A DNA stretch of 64,000 nt from Cladocopium goreaui (Eukaryota > Sar > Dinophyceae > Suessiales > Symbiodiniaceae), in the NCBI GenBank assembly GCA_947184155.2, contig CAMXCT020001013.1, forward strand, positions 686,001 to 750,000, read 5' to 3'. The position numbers were made by a program, and so were the translations under genes. Within the stretch, counting starts at the first letter, position 1. Each line of letters begins with the position of its first letter. Positions 34,157 through 44,702 of the stretch are shown here, piece after piece. The notes beneath the pieces were generated by a model. The model was not told where the DNA came from, did no database searches, and was given only the letters and a program-made list of their open reading frames with translations.

Positions 34157-34236
34157 TGAGTTGAACTTCCCAAGCAGTTCCACGGCCGCGTTCCCAAGGG
34201 AGGCACCAAAATTCCCACCCTCCACCGCCACATCTC
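34157..34236 (-). CDS. Exon, unknown gene
   Basis: 80 bp, acceptor TTTTGCAG, donor CTCA|GTAGGT. Reads DVAVEGGNFGASLGNAAVEL then LGKFNS. Canonical GT-AG borders. Not recognised. Confidence 0.55.
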
Positions 34237-35011
34237 CTGCAAAAGCAAAGCAAGCTGAGCAACAGGCTCGCAGCAACGCATCGGCGGGCTCTGCTCATTG
34301 AATGCAGATCTTCATGAAGCAATGAGGGGCTGGGGGGTCCCACCTTGCTTGGCACAACATGGTGCTTGGACCTGCACTTGGAGCATCACAAAACATGACA
34401 CCCTGGTAGCTGAGTGGATTTGTGTGAAGCGACCTGCTGTTGCACTCAAATAATCAGCCAAAAACAACTATACTTAATACATATAACAACATATTGAAGC
34501 ACGGTATCAATATAGTATATTCATTGAATACAACTTAAATACAACGATCTGATCAAACACAAACATACAGTTAAATACTGTAAGGTTCTAGTCATCACTC
34601 GATTATTTCGACTCTACACAGCCTACTAAGGTGCTGTCAAAGTGATTGAGTTCGGTAGGCTGATTATCCAATGAAGTAGCAAAGTCAGATCTATGGATCT
34701 TGTACAACATCATAAGCAAATTGGTACGTTGAAGCCCAATGGCTGCATGTCAGTGGCCAAATGACTGTTGCTGGTGGTTTATGTAGTGTCCCCCATTCGT
34801 ACGTTCCGTGGTGCCCCTGCTCTAGTCCAGCCATTCGCATTCAATAAAGTTACTCTACTGTTTCCTTTTCCTGAAGTACCAGCTGTCCCCAACTCTGCCA
34901 ACAAGCGCTACAACACCTGCAGTTCCTAGCTTTTAATCCTTTTTCTCCTTTCCAAACCTTGCTAAACCTTGCTAAACCATGGTAAACCTACATTTTTCTC
35001 CAAGAACTCTT

Positions 35012-35113
35012 CTGGTTGGTGGTTTCAATCCCTCTGAAAAATATTAGTCAGACTGGATCATCATCCCAACTATTGGGGAAAATAACAGCCATGTTCCAGT
35101 CACCACCGACCAG
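35012..35113 (+). mobile_element. Family A TIR element
   Basis: CTGGTTGGTGGTTTCAATCC to CACCACCGACCAG, flanked by TCTT on both sides. Confidence 0.8.
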
Positions 35114-35159
35114 TCTTGGGCTTTTTCATCCGAAAAATTCCGGGACTTTCCCAAGCCAG

Positions 35160-35262
35160 TCATGGACCCATCGACTTGTCGACCTCATCATCCCCGAGGC
35201 CAAGCGCAAGGACTGTGCAAAGCCTGTAGCGCAGCTGGCTGTGTCGAAACCATAGGCCACGG
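35160..35262. other. GC-rich coding-like island, strand unclear
   Basis: Open on plus (RLVDLIIPEAKRKDCAKPVA) and on minus (FDTASCATGFAQSLRLASGM). Compositionally an exon; orientation is not decided, although all neighbours are minus. Confidence 0.3.
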
Positions 35263-35443
35263 GGACCCCCCAAACATCCCCGAAAAATCACATGCTTTGT
35301 CTCATGATTTCCTGGAAAATCATGGCAAATCTGTTGGGGCTAGATATATGGTTAATATATGGTTGATATGTGGTTATTATACTGTTCATATATGGTCAAT
35401 ATATGGTTATTATTAATGGTTAATGATGATTATTAATTTAGTA

Positions 35444-35550
35444 CTGGTTGGTGGTTGACCTACCCCTGTGAAAAATATGAAAGTCAAATGGGATTATTGT
35501 TCCCAATATGATGGAAAAATATAAAAGTCATGTTCCAAACCACCAACCAG
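35444..35550 (+). mobile_element. Family A TIR element
   Basis: CTGGTTGGTGGTTGACCTAC to CAAACCACCAACCAG, flanked by AGTA on both sides. Confidence 0.85.
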
Positions 35551-35817
35551 AGTATATCTCATTTGACAAGGAGCAGCAAATGAGTGCTGAATGATTCTGA
35601 ATTGGAACAGGGTTGCCTGCATGGTTGGTGGTGGTAAGTTTGTGTTGCATGCCTGCAGCTGTTTAAGTGGACCAAATTCGATGAGCCATCCATTTCTCTG
35701 AGCCATCCACTTCAACACATCCGTTGGAATCCATGAAACCGAGCCCAAAACATCATCCATTTCTTGGTTTTGTCTGAAGATATGGTAAATTGTATGGTAA
35801 CTACTTCTAAATCTACT

Positions 35818-35926
35818 CTGGTTGGTGGTTGACCTACCCCTCTGAAAAATATGAGTTCGTCAGTTGGGATGATGACATTCCCAATAGATGGAAAAAATAA
35901 TCCACATGTTTCAAAGCACCAATCAG
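35818..35926 (+). mobile_element. Family A TIR element
   Basis: CTGGTTGGTGGTTGACCTAC to CAAAGCACCAATCAG, flanked by TACT on both sides; near-consensus interior. Confidence 0.85.
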
Positions 35927-35962
35927 TACTGGTGAATCATCACGTTCCATCATTTTCCATCT

Positions 35963-36082
35963 GACCTTCTGGTAAACGTTTACATGAACTATGGAAAATC
36001 ACATTTTTTCATGGGAAAATCAACGAACTAAATGGTCATTTTCAATAGCTTTTTAGCTATGTTAGTCATTACCAGAGGGTAT
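35963..36082. mobile_element. Family B TIR element
   Basis: GACCTTCTGGTAAACGTTTA to GTCATTACCAGAGGGTA. Confidence 0.55.
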
Positions 36083-36365
36083 ATCATACTTGGATGTGCC
36101 TCCGAGTTCACACGTGGTACTCCCCAGGTGCAAGTGGAAAACATCAACCGTTTGGGCACATAACATCATTGGTTTTTAACCACTTGTGATCCCCAAAAGT
36201 TAACAAGGAACTCCAAAAATTGGGGTTGGACGATGATTTTCCTATTGAAAAAGACATGCCGGACAGCATAGGATGGTGGGTACAACCAGGCCATGTTTAC
36301 CACCCATGACTGGGAATGGTAAACATAGCACCTATAAACATGGTGATGACATTGGGGATAGCATT

Positions 36366-36447
36366 TCCCTAGCGCGATCACCGCGTCTTCCTCCGCCCGC
36401 AAATCTGAGGTTTCCGACCACAGCCGCAGCATCACCTCAAGGGACGA
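36366..36447 (-). CDS. Exon, unknown gene
   Basis: Acceptor CCTACAG, then SSLEVMLRLWSETSDLRAEE and DAVIALGK. Amphipathic helix-like. The 3' border is uncertain (a GA donor after GCGGAG is possible). Not recognised. Confidence 0.55.
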
Positions 36448-36638
36448 CTGTAGGGGGGGAAGGATGAAAAGTTGTTGGTATCTATGGCTATGTAACAAGC
36501 ATAGCTATACCAGATTTATGGATATTTATGGTATATCAATCCTAGAGAATGTTATAATATGGCTATGTATTCCTGTAGTATATCAAAAAATATGTAACAC
36601 ATTGTATCTAGGTATTGATGCATAGCCATATCAAAAAA

Positions 36639-36753
36639 CAGGGTGGTGCCCCCATAGCTAATAGTTAGTTAAGTTGGTTTATAAATGTCTTTTACGTCCA
36701 ATAACTATGGTGAACCATAAACCAACTTCTAACCGGGGGGGAGACCACCTTGA
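36639..36753. mobile_element. Family C TIR element
   Basis: AGGGTGGTGCCCCCATAGC to GGGGGGAGACCACCTTG. Confidence 0.5.
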
Positions 36754-37045
36754 ATGCCAATTAGTTGATATGCTTAGTTGATTGGGTGTGATATTGTTGA
36801 TTAATTGTCAATTAGACGGCTAGGCGTAGCTAAGTTTATGCCATGAATGGGGGATGGGATTATTATAAGATTGGTCAGTTGGTGACCAAATAATGCTCTT
36901 ATATATCCATGTATACAATATATAATTATATATATATATCCATCATCATCCATCATAGTCATAGCCATGGGATTAGTTGGGGTTCCATAGAGGGATGCTC
37001 CTTGGCTTGTCTGAAAATGCGGGATACCCACGGCTAGCAACTGGT

Positions 37046-37176
37046 TGGTGCCCCAGTTCGGAATCGCTAAGTTGGGGTTCACATAACTCCAATTTCACTA
37101 TGGTTTATGGTAGATATAACTATAGTTAATGGGGTTTATAAACCAACAAACATCACTGGGGGGGCACCACCTTGTA
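37046..37176 (-). mobile_element. Family C TIR element
   Basis: TTGGTGCCCCAGTTCGG to GGGGGGGCACCACCTTGTA; reverse orientation, ending 5 bp before a family A element. Confidence 0.65.
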
Positions 37177-37180
37177 GCAA

Positions 37181-37296
37181 CTGCTTGGTGGTGCGTTTTA
37201 ACCATCTTGAAAAATATGATGGAGTTCGTCAAGGGGAAGGATGACATCCCATATATGAAATGGAACATCAAATTCATGTTCCAAACCACCGCCCAG
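37181..37296 (+). mobile_element. Family A TIR element
   Basis: CTGCTTGGTGGTGCG to CAAACCACCGCCCAG, flanked by GCAA on both sides. Confidence 0.75.
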
Positions 37297-37431
37297 GCAA
37301 TTTTGCTAGGGAAAATGAGAATCATCCATTGTAATTGGGGGTGCCCTTTTTTTCAGACAAACCCACATGAGCCAACATAGGGTTTGGGGTTGGAGTTCTT
37401 TGAGAACAGTTTCCAACTTTGGAAATCCTAC

Positions 37432-37530
37432 CCTCTCATGGGTGCCGGGTCTGCATTTCCCTGCAGCCATTTCCCACCAATGAAATGTCTTGTATCTAGG
37501 TCCTGGGTGAGCAAAGCATGCCATGCTTCC
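37432..37530 (-). CDS. Possible exon, unknown gene
   Basis: After a CTCACCCAG acceptor the frame reads DLDTRHFIGGKWLQGNADPA; another frame is also open. Unresolved. Confidence 0.3.
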
Positions 37531-37771
37531 TATTCTCACACAATTATTTCTCATCACCACTTTCCTGGTGATTCATAATGTTTACCAGATCATTTTTTTT
37601 TGTTCGATTCCACCTTCCTAAGGAGCCATGATTGCCATCGACGTCCCAAAAAAACATGTCCCAATATATATGCAAGCGAGAATATATAGCCATCGGATTC
37701 CGGGTCATTAAAAATGTATCATTCATATTCATTCTCAAATCCAACTGGTTTTTATAAATATATATATATAC

Positions 37772-37894
37772 CTGGTTGGTGGTTTTAACCCCCTTCTGAA
37801 AAATATGAAAGTCAATGGGTTTCGGATGACATCCCATATAATTATTATGGAACATAAAAAACATATTGAAAAAATGTTTGAAACCACCAACCAG
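37772..37894 (+). mobile_element. Family A TIR element
   Basis: CTGGTTGGTGGTTTTAACC to GAAACCACCAACCAG; inserted in an AT repeat, so its duplication cannot be scored. Confidence 0.75.
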
Positions 37895-37968
37895 TATATA
37901 TAATATTATATAGTTATAAATGTTTATATCCAGACAAAGATTGTCATCCCAATATATCCTCTGAGATC

Positions 37969-38025
37969 CTCCCATCCCCCGGCGCCGAAAAACAGCCCCA
38001 TTCTCTGGTCCCACTTGGCGACCAT
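37969..38025 (-). CDS. Exon, unknown gene
   Basis: Nineteen codons MVAKWDQRMGLFFGAGGWE between acceptor GTACAAG and a GA donor (GAG|GATCTC), phase 0 at both ends. Not recognised. Confidence 0.5.
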
Positions 38026-38075
38026 CTTGTACCGAAAATGGGACCAAGTCCCACGAAAATGGGCTTTCCATAAAT

Positions 38076-38189
38076 CTGGGTAAATTATAATATTTCACTA
38101 ACCTGAATTAAGGCCATGTGGGGATGATTTCCCTTACTAACCATGATTTCCAGTGAGGTCGCAGTGAGGTCGTTATAATTTACCCAGAT
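38076..38189. mobile_element. Family D TIR element
   Basis: CTGGGTAAATTATAATATTT to CGTTATAATTTACCCAGA; 15-bp inverted ends. Confidence 0.7.
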
Positions 38190-38359
38190 AAATATGAGAT
38201 CCCCAAAATGGATCAAAATGGATTGGTTTATAATGGATGATGATTTAGGGGTACCTCCATGACTTTGGAAACCTCCATATTTGCTCATTGTGCGAGGTAC
38301 TTGGGGGGTTTAGCTATATATAGCTATATGTTTATATGTTTTATCCCCGACGATTGCAC

Positions 38360-38462
38360 CATAGCGCCCGAGCGCCCGAGCTCAGCGCATCTCAAGGCAG
38401 CGATGACAGCTCATCGATCACAAGTGAAGTGGTGCTGAACGTGGCTTGGGGTCTACAAAACC
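38360..38462 (+). CDS. Possible plus-strand exon or fragment
   Basis: Plus frame ELSASQGSDDSSSITSEVVL then NVAWGLQNRTQ; the minus alternative has a stop. It would be an exception to the minus-only pattern. Unconfirmed. Confidence 0.25.
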
Positions 38463-38498
38463 GGACCCAGGGTATCACAGGGTTACCATTTCTTAATG

Positions 38499-38619
38499 TA
38501 CCCTCTGGTTATGACTAACAGGGCTAGCCATGGTTAAGCCATGGCCCATAGAAATAGATGGTTTACCTATTGATAGCATGGTGGATCTTCCCATGGCTAT
38601 GTTAAATAACCAGATGGTA
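38499..38619. mobile_element. Family B TIR element
   Basis: TACCCTCTGGTTATGACTAA to GTTAAATAACCAGATGGTA. Confidence 0.65.
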
Positions 38620-38984
38620 CAAAGGATGGGTTTTGGTCAATTCAATTTCAACGATGAATTCAACGATGAATTCAACTCATCTTTTCATAGCTTGGCAAGA
38701 ATTGTTGGAGGTGTTTGCGGTGCACTTTTGCAACATATGGTGATTGTCTCATGATGCAATGATTTTTTGCTGAGCACGAAGCTTGGATCAAATTTTGTAA
38801 GCATATTCAAACTCTGCCATCATTTGACTTTCCAATTTTCCATGCAAAAGTCCACAGCAAGCGAGGCGTTTGTGTGCTTGATCTCAAATCTCAACATGAA
38901 CCCCCCAATGTAAAAGGAAGTCAATGCACAAAATCCATTCTTGGGGGTGTCCAAACGGATTTGCTTAAAGATCTTAAAGGGAGT

Positions 38985-39075
38985 ATTTAGTTACGTCGTC
39001 AACCAATGAACTTGTTTCAAGCCAGATGCAGCAAGCGGCGCGCCATCTGAGTGTTCAATGACGTCTGCACTGAAG
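38985..39075 (-). CDS. Possible exon, unknown gene
   Basis: Acceptor GTCTTCAG, then a frame reading ADVIEHSDGAPLAASGLKQV; a second frame (TSLNTQMARRLLHLA) ends at TGA. Unresolved. Confidence 0.3.
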
Positions 39076-39220
39076 ACTTACCACCATCCGCGGAACTTTA
39101 TTCTTCTGGCTACTTATTTTCCAACTCTGCAAACCTTATCCTGAGATTATTTCTGAACGATTTTAGCTTGATCTTGATATCAAGTGACTTCCACCATCAT
39201 TCCTCACCATTGCCCATGTT

Positions 39221-39331
39221 TACCCTCCAGTAAACTCACATAGCTATGGGAAAATCACAATGAAATTCATGGATAATTCAACTAGAAAATCACCCATTTG
39301 TTCATAGCTATGTTAGTTTCCCAGAGGGCAA
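39221..39331. mobile_element. Family B TIR element
   Basis: TACCCTCCAGTAAACTCACA to GTTAGTTTCCCAGAGGGCA. Confidence 0.55.
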
Positions 39332-39431
39332 ATCACAACAAAATCATCACCAAATCGCATCAACCGACCCGTCCACGCTGTTCCACGATGGCTGGGGGGT
39401 GGCCCAGTGGCCCAGTGGCCGAAGTCGTCTC

Positions 39432-39494
39432 CTCCTCGTTGGGAAGAAATCCGCCGTGCAGCACGAAGACCGCCGCGAAGAGCCGTTCGCCCAC
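39432..39494 (-). CDS. Exon, unknown gene
   Basis: Acceptor ATCGCCAG, then VGERLFAAVFVLHGGFLPNE. GC-rich, clear coding bias. The frame runs on (ETTSATGP), so the donor is uncertain; a GA donor after AACGAG fits. Not recognised. Confidence 0.55.
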
Positions 39495-39617
39495 CTGGCG
39501 ATGGAGGAATATCTCTGGTTAAGCCACGATGAAATCCATGAAATCCCATGGAAAATCACCCATGAAATCCCAAAAAAGTGCCAGGTCATGATATATTTTG
39601 ATGGTTAAACCACTCAT

Positions 39618-39735
39618 CTGGGCATATATTAATAATTCACTAACCTGAAATGTTGGGCCATGTTGGGATAATTCCCCGAATCCTAACCATTATTCCAGTG
39701 AGGGAGAACAGTGAGGTCGTTGTAATTCACCCAGA
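39618..39735. mobile_element. Family D TIR element
   Basis: Left CTGGGCATATATTAATAATT, right TTGTAATTCACCCAGA; internal CAGTGAGGTCGTT shared with 5021. Confidence 0.6.
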
Positions 39736-39900
39736 TATATGGAGGTTTCCGAAGTCATGGGTGTAGACTTTCATAATTCAAGGAAGTAAGGGAATTACAT
39801 GGAAATAAGGTTTAGGATATAAGTTGGTGGAATTAACTCCCATTATATAACTATAGTTAGAAGTATCTTAAACCATAGTGAAATTGGAGGTATGAACCAA

Positions 39901-40019
39901 TATATGTAGGTTTCCTAAGTCATGGGGGTCCCCCAATAGCTGGATGGTTTACAATGGAAACTCCGAAAATAACATGGATGATGACTGGGAGTACCCCCAT
40001 TTTAGGAAACCTCCATATG
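39901..40019. mobile_element. Family E TIR element
   Basis: TATGTAGGTTTCCTAAGTCA to TTTTAGGAAACCTCCATA with GGGGGTCCCCC and GTACCCCC inside. Confidence 0.6.
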
Positions 40020-40095
40020 GGATATAGATGGATATAGTGGGGGTGCATTAGAGTCTCATGTTCCAAGTTTGGTTCGTAGACAGTGATCATCTGAG

Positions 40096-40204
40096 TACCA
40101 TCTGGTTATGACTAACATAGCCATGGAAACATAGCCATTTTTAATAGGTAAACCATCTATAAATGGGCCATCTATACCATGGCTATGTTAAATAACCAGA
40201 GGGT
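40096..40204. mobile_element. Family B TIR element
   Basis: TACCATCTGGTTATGACTAA to GTTAAATAACCAGAGGGTA. Its interior is the reverse complement of the 22646 copy. Confidence 0.7.
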
Positions 40205-40517
40205 AACCCATTGGTGGTTTCAATGCTCAAAAATAGGACAGTCAGCTGGGATTATCACCCCGAAGAAAGAATTGTCCAAGCAATCAGCAGCTGGGAGAAA
40301 CCACCATAATCCACCCTCAGGGCCCAAGAATTTATGTGACTGGTACAGTAGACCATCCAAGGATGCCATCCAAGATTTTAGGTGCCGAATACTTGAGGTG
40401 GCTTTTGCATAGCAAACAATTCGACAAGACATGGGACTTGAACCAAGTTTAGGATGCTTGGATTTGCTTCAGAGGAAAAAAAACATCAATAAACCATATC
40501 ATAATATCATGTGTGTA

Positions 40518-40545
40518 TACATATATATATATATATATATATTCA
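40518..40545. repeat. AT microsatellite
   Basis: ATATATATATATATAT tract. Confidence 0.85.
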
Positions 40546-40678
40546 CATACAATATTCCCTGAATGGATTCCCCGGTCAGTGGTGGATATCCCGGATGTGT
40601 TCACCAAATCATCAACTCCAGGGATTGGGAAAACCCTAACCATGTGCATTGGATGGGGTCAGCTCAAAATCAGAAAGA

Positions 40679-40762
40679 GCCCCAAAGAATTGACTGATTA
40701 AATAACTTAGCATATTCCAAGCCCCAAAGAATTGACTGATTAAATAACTTAGCATATTCCAA
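40679..40762. repeat. 42-bp perfect tandem duplication
   Basis: Two identical copies starting GCCCCAAAGAATTGACTGAT; recent duplication. Confidence 0.9.
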
Positions 40763-40984
40763 CACAAGTGATCAACATGTCTATAATGATATTTCGCAAA
40801 CCAAAGCCATATGATTGATACAAATCCAAATACCAGCTGGGATACCCTGATATCATGATTCAGCAGGTTTTTTGCATTGTACCTGTCTCAATATGGCCAA
40901 ACCAATCAGGGGGCCAAACCAAAGGAATAGCCAACATCATCCACCGGGAATAAGACCGCTGTCATCATTTGAAACAAAACAATA

Positions 40985-41062
40985 TAATTGTATATATACA
41001 TATGATATGATATATAAATTATATATATATAATATACATATATAATATAATATATATATAAA
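40985..41062. repeat. AT microsatellite
   Basis: ATATGATATATAAATTATAT-type repeat. Confidence 0.8.
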
Positions 41063-41504
41063 CGAAAACTACATATAGTCTGGCCCAAGAGTAACGAAGC
41101 CCCAAATGTTGATGCTGGAATAACATTTCGTACAGCCAAAATCGGGCATGAACCGAATCACCGTGACAAAGTTGGCCCTTGTGTGGCCCACACAACAACC
41201 AATTTCTGGTATAAAAATGGATGCTTCAACCATCACCCCAAAAAATCATGGTTCAATTGGTACTAATTACACAAAAAAAAGTGTTCATGTTTCCATCTTG
41301 TATATCACTCACTGTTAGTTATTCCAACTGAACATGACAATAACGTTTGATAACAACCCAATTGGGTATGGCTTAATCATTGGATACACCATTCACCCAC
41401 CAACACCGCCGCCTTTCGCAGCCTTAAAAGGTCAGTGTCCTGTGAAGTGCCCTGGCGTCTCAAAGGATGGCTATTATGGCTATGGGTCATGCCACCCTGG
41501 TACC

Positions 41505-41629
41505 TACAATGTGGGCCCCCCTAGATAGCTAAGTTGGAATGTAACTCCAATAACTACGGTTGATCATACTTATAGCTATAGTTAATGGGGTTGAAAAAAC
41601 CAACTTATAACTGGGGGGCCCACATTGTA
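41505..41629. mobile_element. Family C-related TIR element
   Basis: TACAATGTGGGCCCCCCT to GGGGGGCCCACATTGTA; 17-bp inverted ends. Confidence 0.65.
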
Positions 41630-42024
41630 GTGAACCTCAAACTAGCTGGTAAATAAATGTTCATCCCACTAAAATTGATAGGTCAATGGGCTGCCCTAGG
41701 TTTTGACCCATCCCCATATGTTCATCCACCAAAAAAAAAATGTGTTCAGTCATAAAAAATGTATGAATTAACTTTCCCTACTGGGTCCATATGTCTTGGG
41801 ATATGGGGCACATTTAACTTGTAGTGAAAAATATCCACTTAGATCAGTGAAACTGCAATTTCAAGTATATAATCATCATGTTCATTCATGTTCGCACTCA
41901 AAAACATATGCGATATGCCATGACTGTTGGTAAATTCCCTATTTTCAGATAGACCTAATGGCATAGTTAAGCAAGAACAAGCCTCCAACTAGTGGATAAG
42001 CACAAGGACATTTAATACGTTCAA

Positions 42025-42169
42025 TCATCCATAGTGATGAATCCCGTATAACATGGCCGATCTTAGATACCACATATTTTTGTTCAGCTGGTTCGCATAT
42101 CGTATCCTCATTTATTGCGGCAAAAGGGGATTCTGCAGGCAGCTCGTGTCCGTGGCCTGCATGCTTCGA
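42025..42169 (-). CDS. Possible exon, unknown gene
   Basis: Acceptor TTGCCACAG, then SKHAGHGHELPAESPFAAIN and EQKYVVSKIGHVIRDSS. Long open frame; the end is not defined. Not recognised. Confidence 0.4.
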
Positions 42170-42190
42170 CTGTGGCAAAGTGTAGAATAT

Positions 42191-42294
42191 CTGGTTGGTG
42201 GTTGACCTACCCCTCTGAAAAATTTGAAAGTCAGTTAGGATGATGAAATTCCCAATTTATGGAAAAGTAAAAAATGTTCCAAACCACCAACCAG
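42191..42294 (+). mobile_element. Family A TIR element
   Basis: CTGGTTGGTGGTTGACCTAC to CAAACCACCAACCAG, flanked by ATAT on both sides. Confidence 0.85.
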
Positions 42295-42443
42295 ATATAA
42301 ATAAGAACTGATTAACATATTCCACATGTTTACTATAGTCAACATATAAAGAAACAACAAATTGTGAAGCATCGATAGAATCATCGGATTCTTGTTCTTC
42401 CTCAATCTGTATCAAAGATAGCCAATCCATGATAGTTAACATA

Positions 42444-42555
42444 TACCCTCTGCCAAATTAACATAGACCCTGAACATCACCAATTTTCAGTCGTTTCACC
42501 AATCTTCAAACCCCAAAAAATGCAAGGGTCTATATATGTTAATTTACTGGAGGGT
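42444..42555. mobile_element. Family B TIR element, diverged
   Basis: TACCCTCTGCCAAATTAACA to TGTTAATTTACTGGAGGGTA. Confidence 0.55.
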
Positions 42556-42645
42556 AACATGTAAAATTTGTTATCAACAATCCTTAAACACAATAGACAT
42601 TTAACAATTATAATGATCCTCTACAATATAGAACCCTCTGTTAAT

Positions 42646-42758
42646 CTGGTTGGTGGTTGACCTACCCCTCTGAAAAATGTGAGTTCGTCAGTTGGGATGA
42701 TGATTATTCCCAATATATGGAAAGTCATAAAATTCCATGGTTCCAAACCATCAACCAG
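42646..42758 (+). mobile_element. Family A TIR element
   Basis: CTGGTTGGTGGTTGACCTAC to CAAACCATCAACCAG; flanks TAAT and TCAT (imperfect). Confidence 0.8.
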
Positions 42759-42936
42759 TCATTGTTCTCTATATTATAGAATCCTTACAGTTATGGCCAT
42801 TTATTAGTTATAAGTACTTATAACCCCATTTATAGAATGTATAATCCCATTTATAACCAGTTATAACTGGTAAATGGCCATAACTGTATAGAATCCTTGA
42901 GCATTCCCTGTTTTCCACCGCGATTTTTTTTCCGTC

Positions 42937-42996
42937 CTTCCGTCTTTCCCTTCGCGCCTGAAGGACCGCGTCCGAGTCCGAAGTCGCCTGGGCCAC
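42937..42996 (-). CDS. Exon, unknown gene
   Basis: Twenty codons VAQATSDSDAVLQARRERRK between acceptor CATTCAG and a GA donor (AAG|GACGGA), phase 0. Charged helix. Not recognised. Confidence 0.55.
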
Positions 42997-43064
42997 CTGA
43001 ATGGATTTGTTGGTCCAAGAGACTGTGGTGGATTAATGACGTAACCTACACTGGTTGTTTATCC

Positions 43065-43194
43065 TACAAGGTGGTGCCCCCCCAGTTATAAGTTGGTTTA
43101 TAAACCCCATGAATACTATAGATATATCTACCATAAACCATAGTTATTGGAGTTATGTTCACCAACTTAGCTAACTATGGGGCACCACCTTGTA
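43065..43194 (+). mobile_element. Family C TIR element (type copy)
   Basis: TACAAGGTGGTGCCCC at the left is the exact reverse complement of GGGGCACCACCTTGTA at the right; 130 bp, near-palindromic, no coding. Confidence 0.85.
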
Positions 43195-43273
43195 GGGTAT
43201 ATCAACCATAAAATCCCATCAAAATCCCATCAAAATCACATAACATCTCCAAGAAATCCCATCAAATCCCATA

Positions 43274-43383
43274 CTGCTTGGTGGTTGACCTACCCCTCTG
43301 AAAAATGATGGAGTTCGTCAGTTGGGATGATGAAATTCCCAATGTATGGAAAAATGCAATTTATGTTTGAAACCACCAACCAG
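43274..43383 (+). mobile_element. Family A TIR element
   Basis: CTGCTTGGTGGTTGACCTAC to GAAACCACCAACCAG; abuts the next family C copy. Confidence 0.8.
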
Positions 43384-43520
43384 TACAGGATGGTGCCCCC
43401 CAGTGATGTTTGTTGGTTTATAATCCCTATTAATACTATATACTTATATAATCTACCTCAACCATAGAATTCAGCCACTTATATCTCAGCTGAACGCTAT
43501 CTTGGGGGCCCCATCCTGTA
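43384..43520. mobile_element. Family C TIR element
   Basis: TACAGGATGGTGCCCCCC to GGGGGCCCCATCCTGTA, directly adjoining a family A element. Confidence 0.65.
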
Positions 43521-44090
43521 TCTACTATGCTTGTTAAATGGTGGATTTAATGACTATCGATGATTAGATGATGTAAAATAATCAAATGTTAATGGTTAAA
43601 CAACATCATTTTGGAAAAAACATATGTTCAATGGAAAAAACATAAAATCAAGCAAGAACACTAATTCAATAACACATTCTCTGTCATACTTTCATCATTA
43701 TTAGTTGTTCATTACCTTTCTATTGGTTGATTTATATAATTACTATTGATGGTTGAATGACTGTTATATGATGGTTTATAAGCTCATTATTTGCCTACAT
43801 TTTTATTGTATATGCTTGTCGAATGGTGGGTTTAATTTTAATGACTAGAGTGATGTTTGATGACAAACATATGATCGCTCATTAACTGTGAATTATTATT
43901 GAATGGTTTTTCGAATGGTCTCTTGGCTAACTATTCACGAACCATACTACTGTACTATATATACAGACTCATATTAATTTAGGGCTTTTATTGGGCCTTG
44001 AGTTGTGATGTTTATCATCATGGAACAAACATCTTGTCGAGGGAAACATGGAGGTTCTTGTGAAAGGTATGCCGCTGCCATACCTACCAC
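43521..44090. other. AT-rich stretch with no gene seen
   Basis: Repeated degenerate TGGTTTAATGACT and TGATGGTT motifs but no clean repeat unit or exon. Confidence 0.4.
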
Positions 44091-44093
44091 ATA

Positions 44094-44203
44094 CCTATTG
44101 GTAAACATACAAAAAGCTATTGAACATGGCCATGTCTAGTGGATTTACCCCCCAAAAAATGGTAATTTTCCATGGTTACAGTACGTTATTTTACCAGAGG
44201 GTA
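44094..44203. mobile_element. Family B element, left end worn
   Basis: TACCTATTGGTAAACATAC to GTTATTTTACCAGAGGGTA; interior matches 24784. Confidence 0.5.
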
Positions 44204-44702
44204 GCTATTGGTTGTTCGGTGGGGCTGACCCCTCTAATATTCGACAAACCAAGGGGGAAAGGACACCTATGACTCTAACAACGTTGATGCTTTTGAGAGG
44301 TGTCCACAATGGTTTGAATATATCCAAAAGAAAAAACACAGGCAGGTGACTTGCGGATCCTTTTCTGTGGCAACATGAGCAAACAATGGGCTGGTTGTTA
44401 CTCGTCGCCAGGTGGCAAGAAGTTGAATTGGCATTGATGAACACATACGAAAGCCATGGCCCAAAACATGCAGAGATTTATGGCTGATGAACGATGCACG
44501 ATGTTACCACCGGATGCAACGGGTGAGTAAGCATGATTTATCTCATCCACAGTGTTCTGCAAATATTGGAGAAGGAAACTTTAATGCCCACGATCACATT
44601 AAAGTTTATGTTTCACATTATAGTACAACTATCCCATGATCAAACATCAGTTTATGTCTGAACTGGTCACATTCGTTTCACGAACTGATTTCAACCATCC
44701 CA

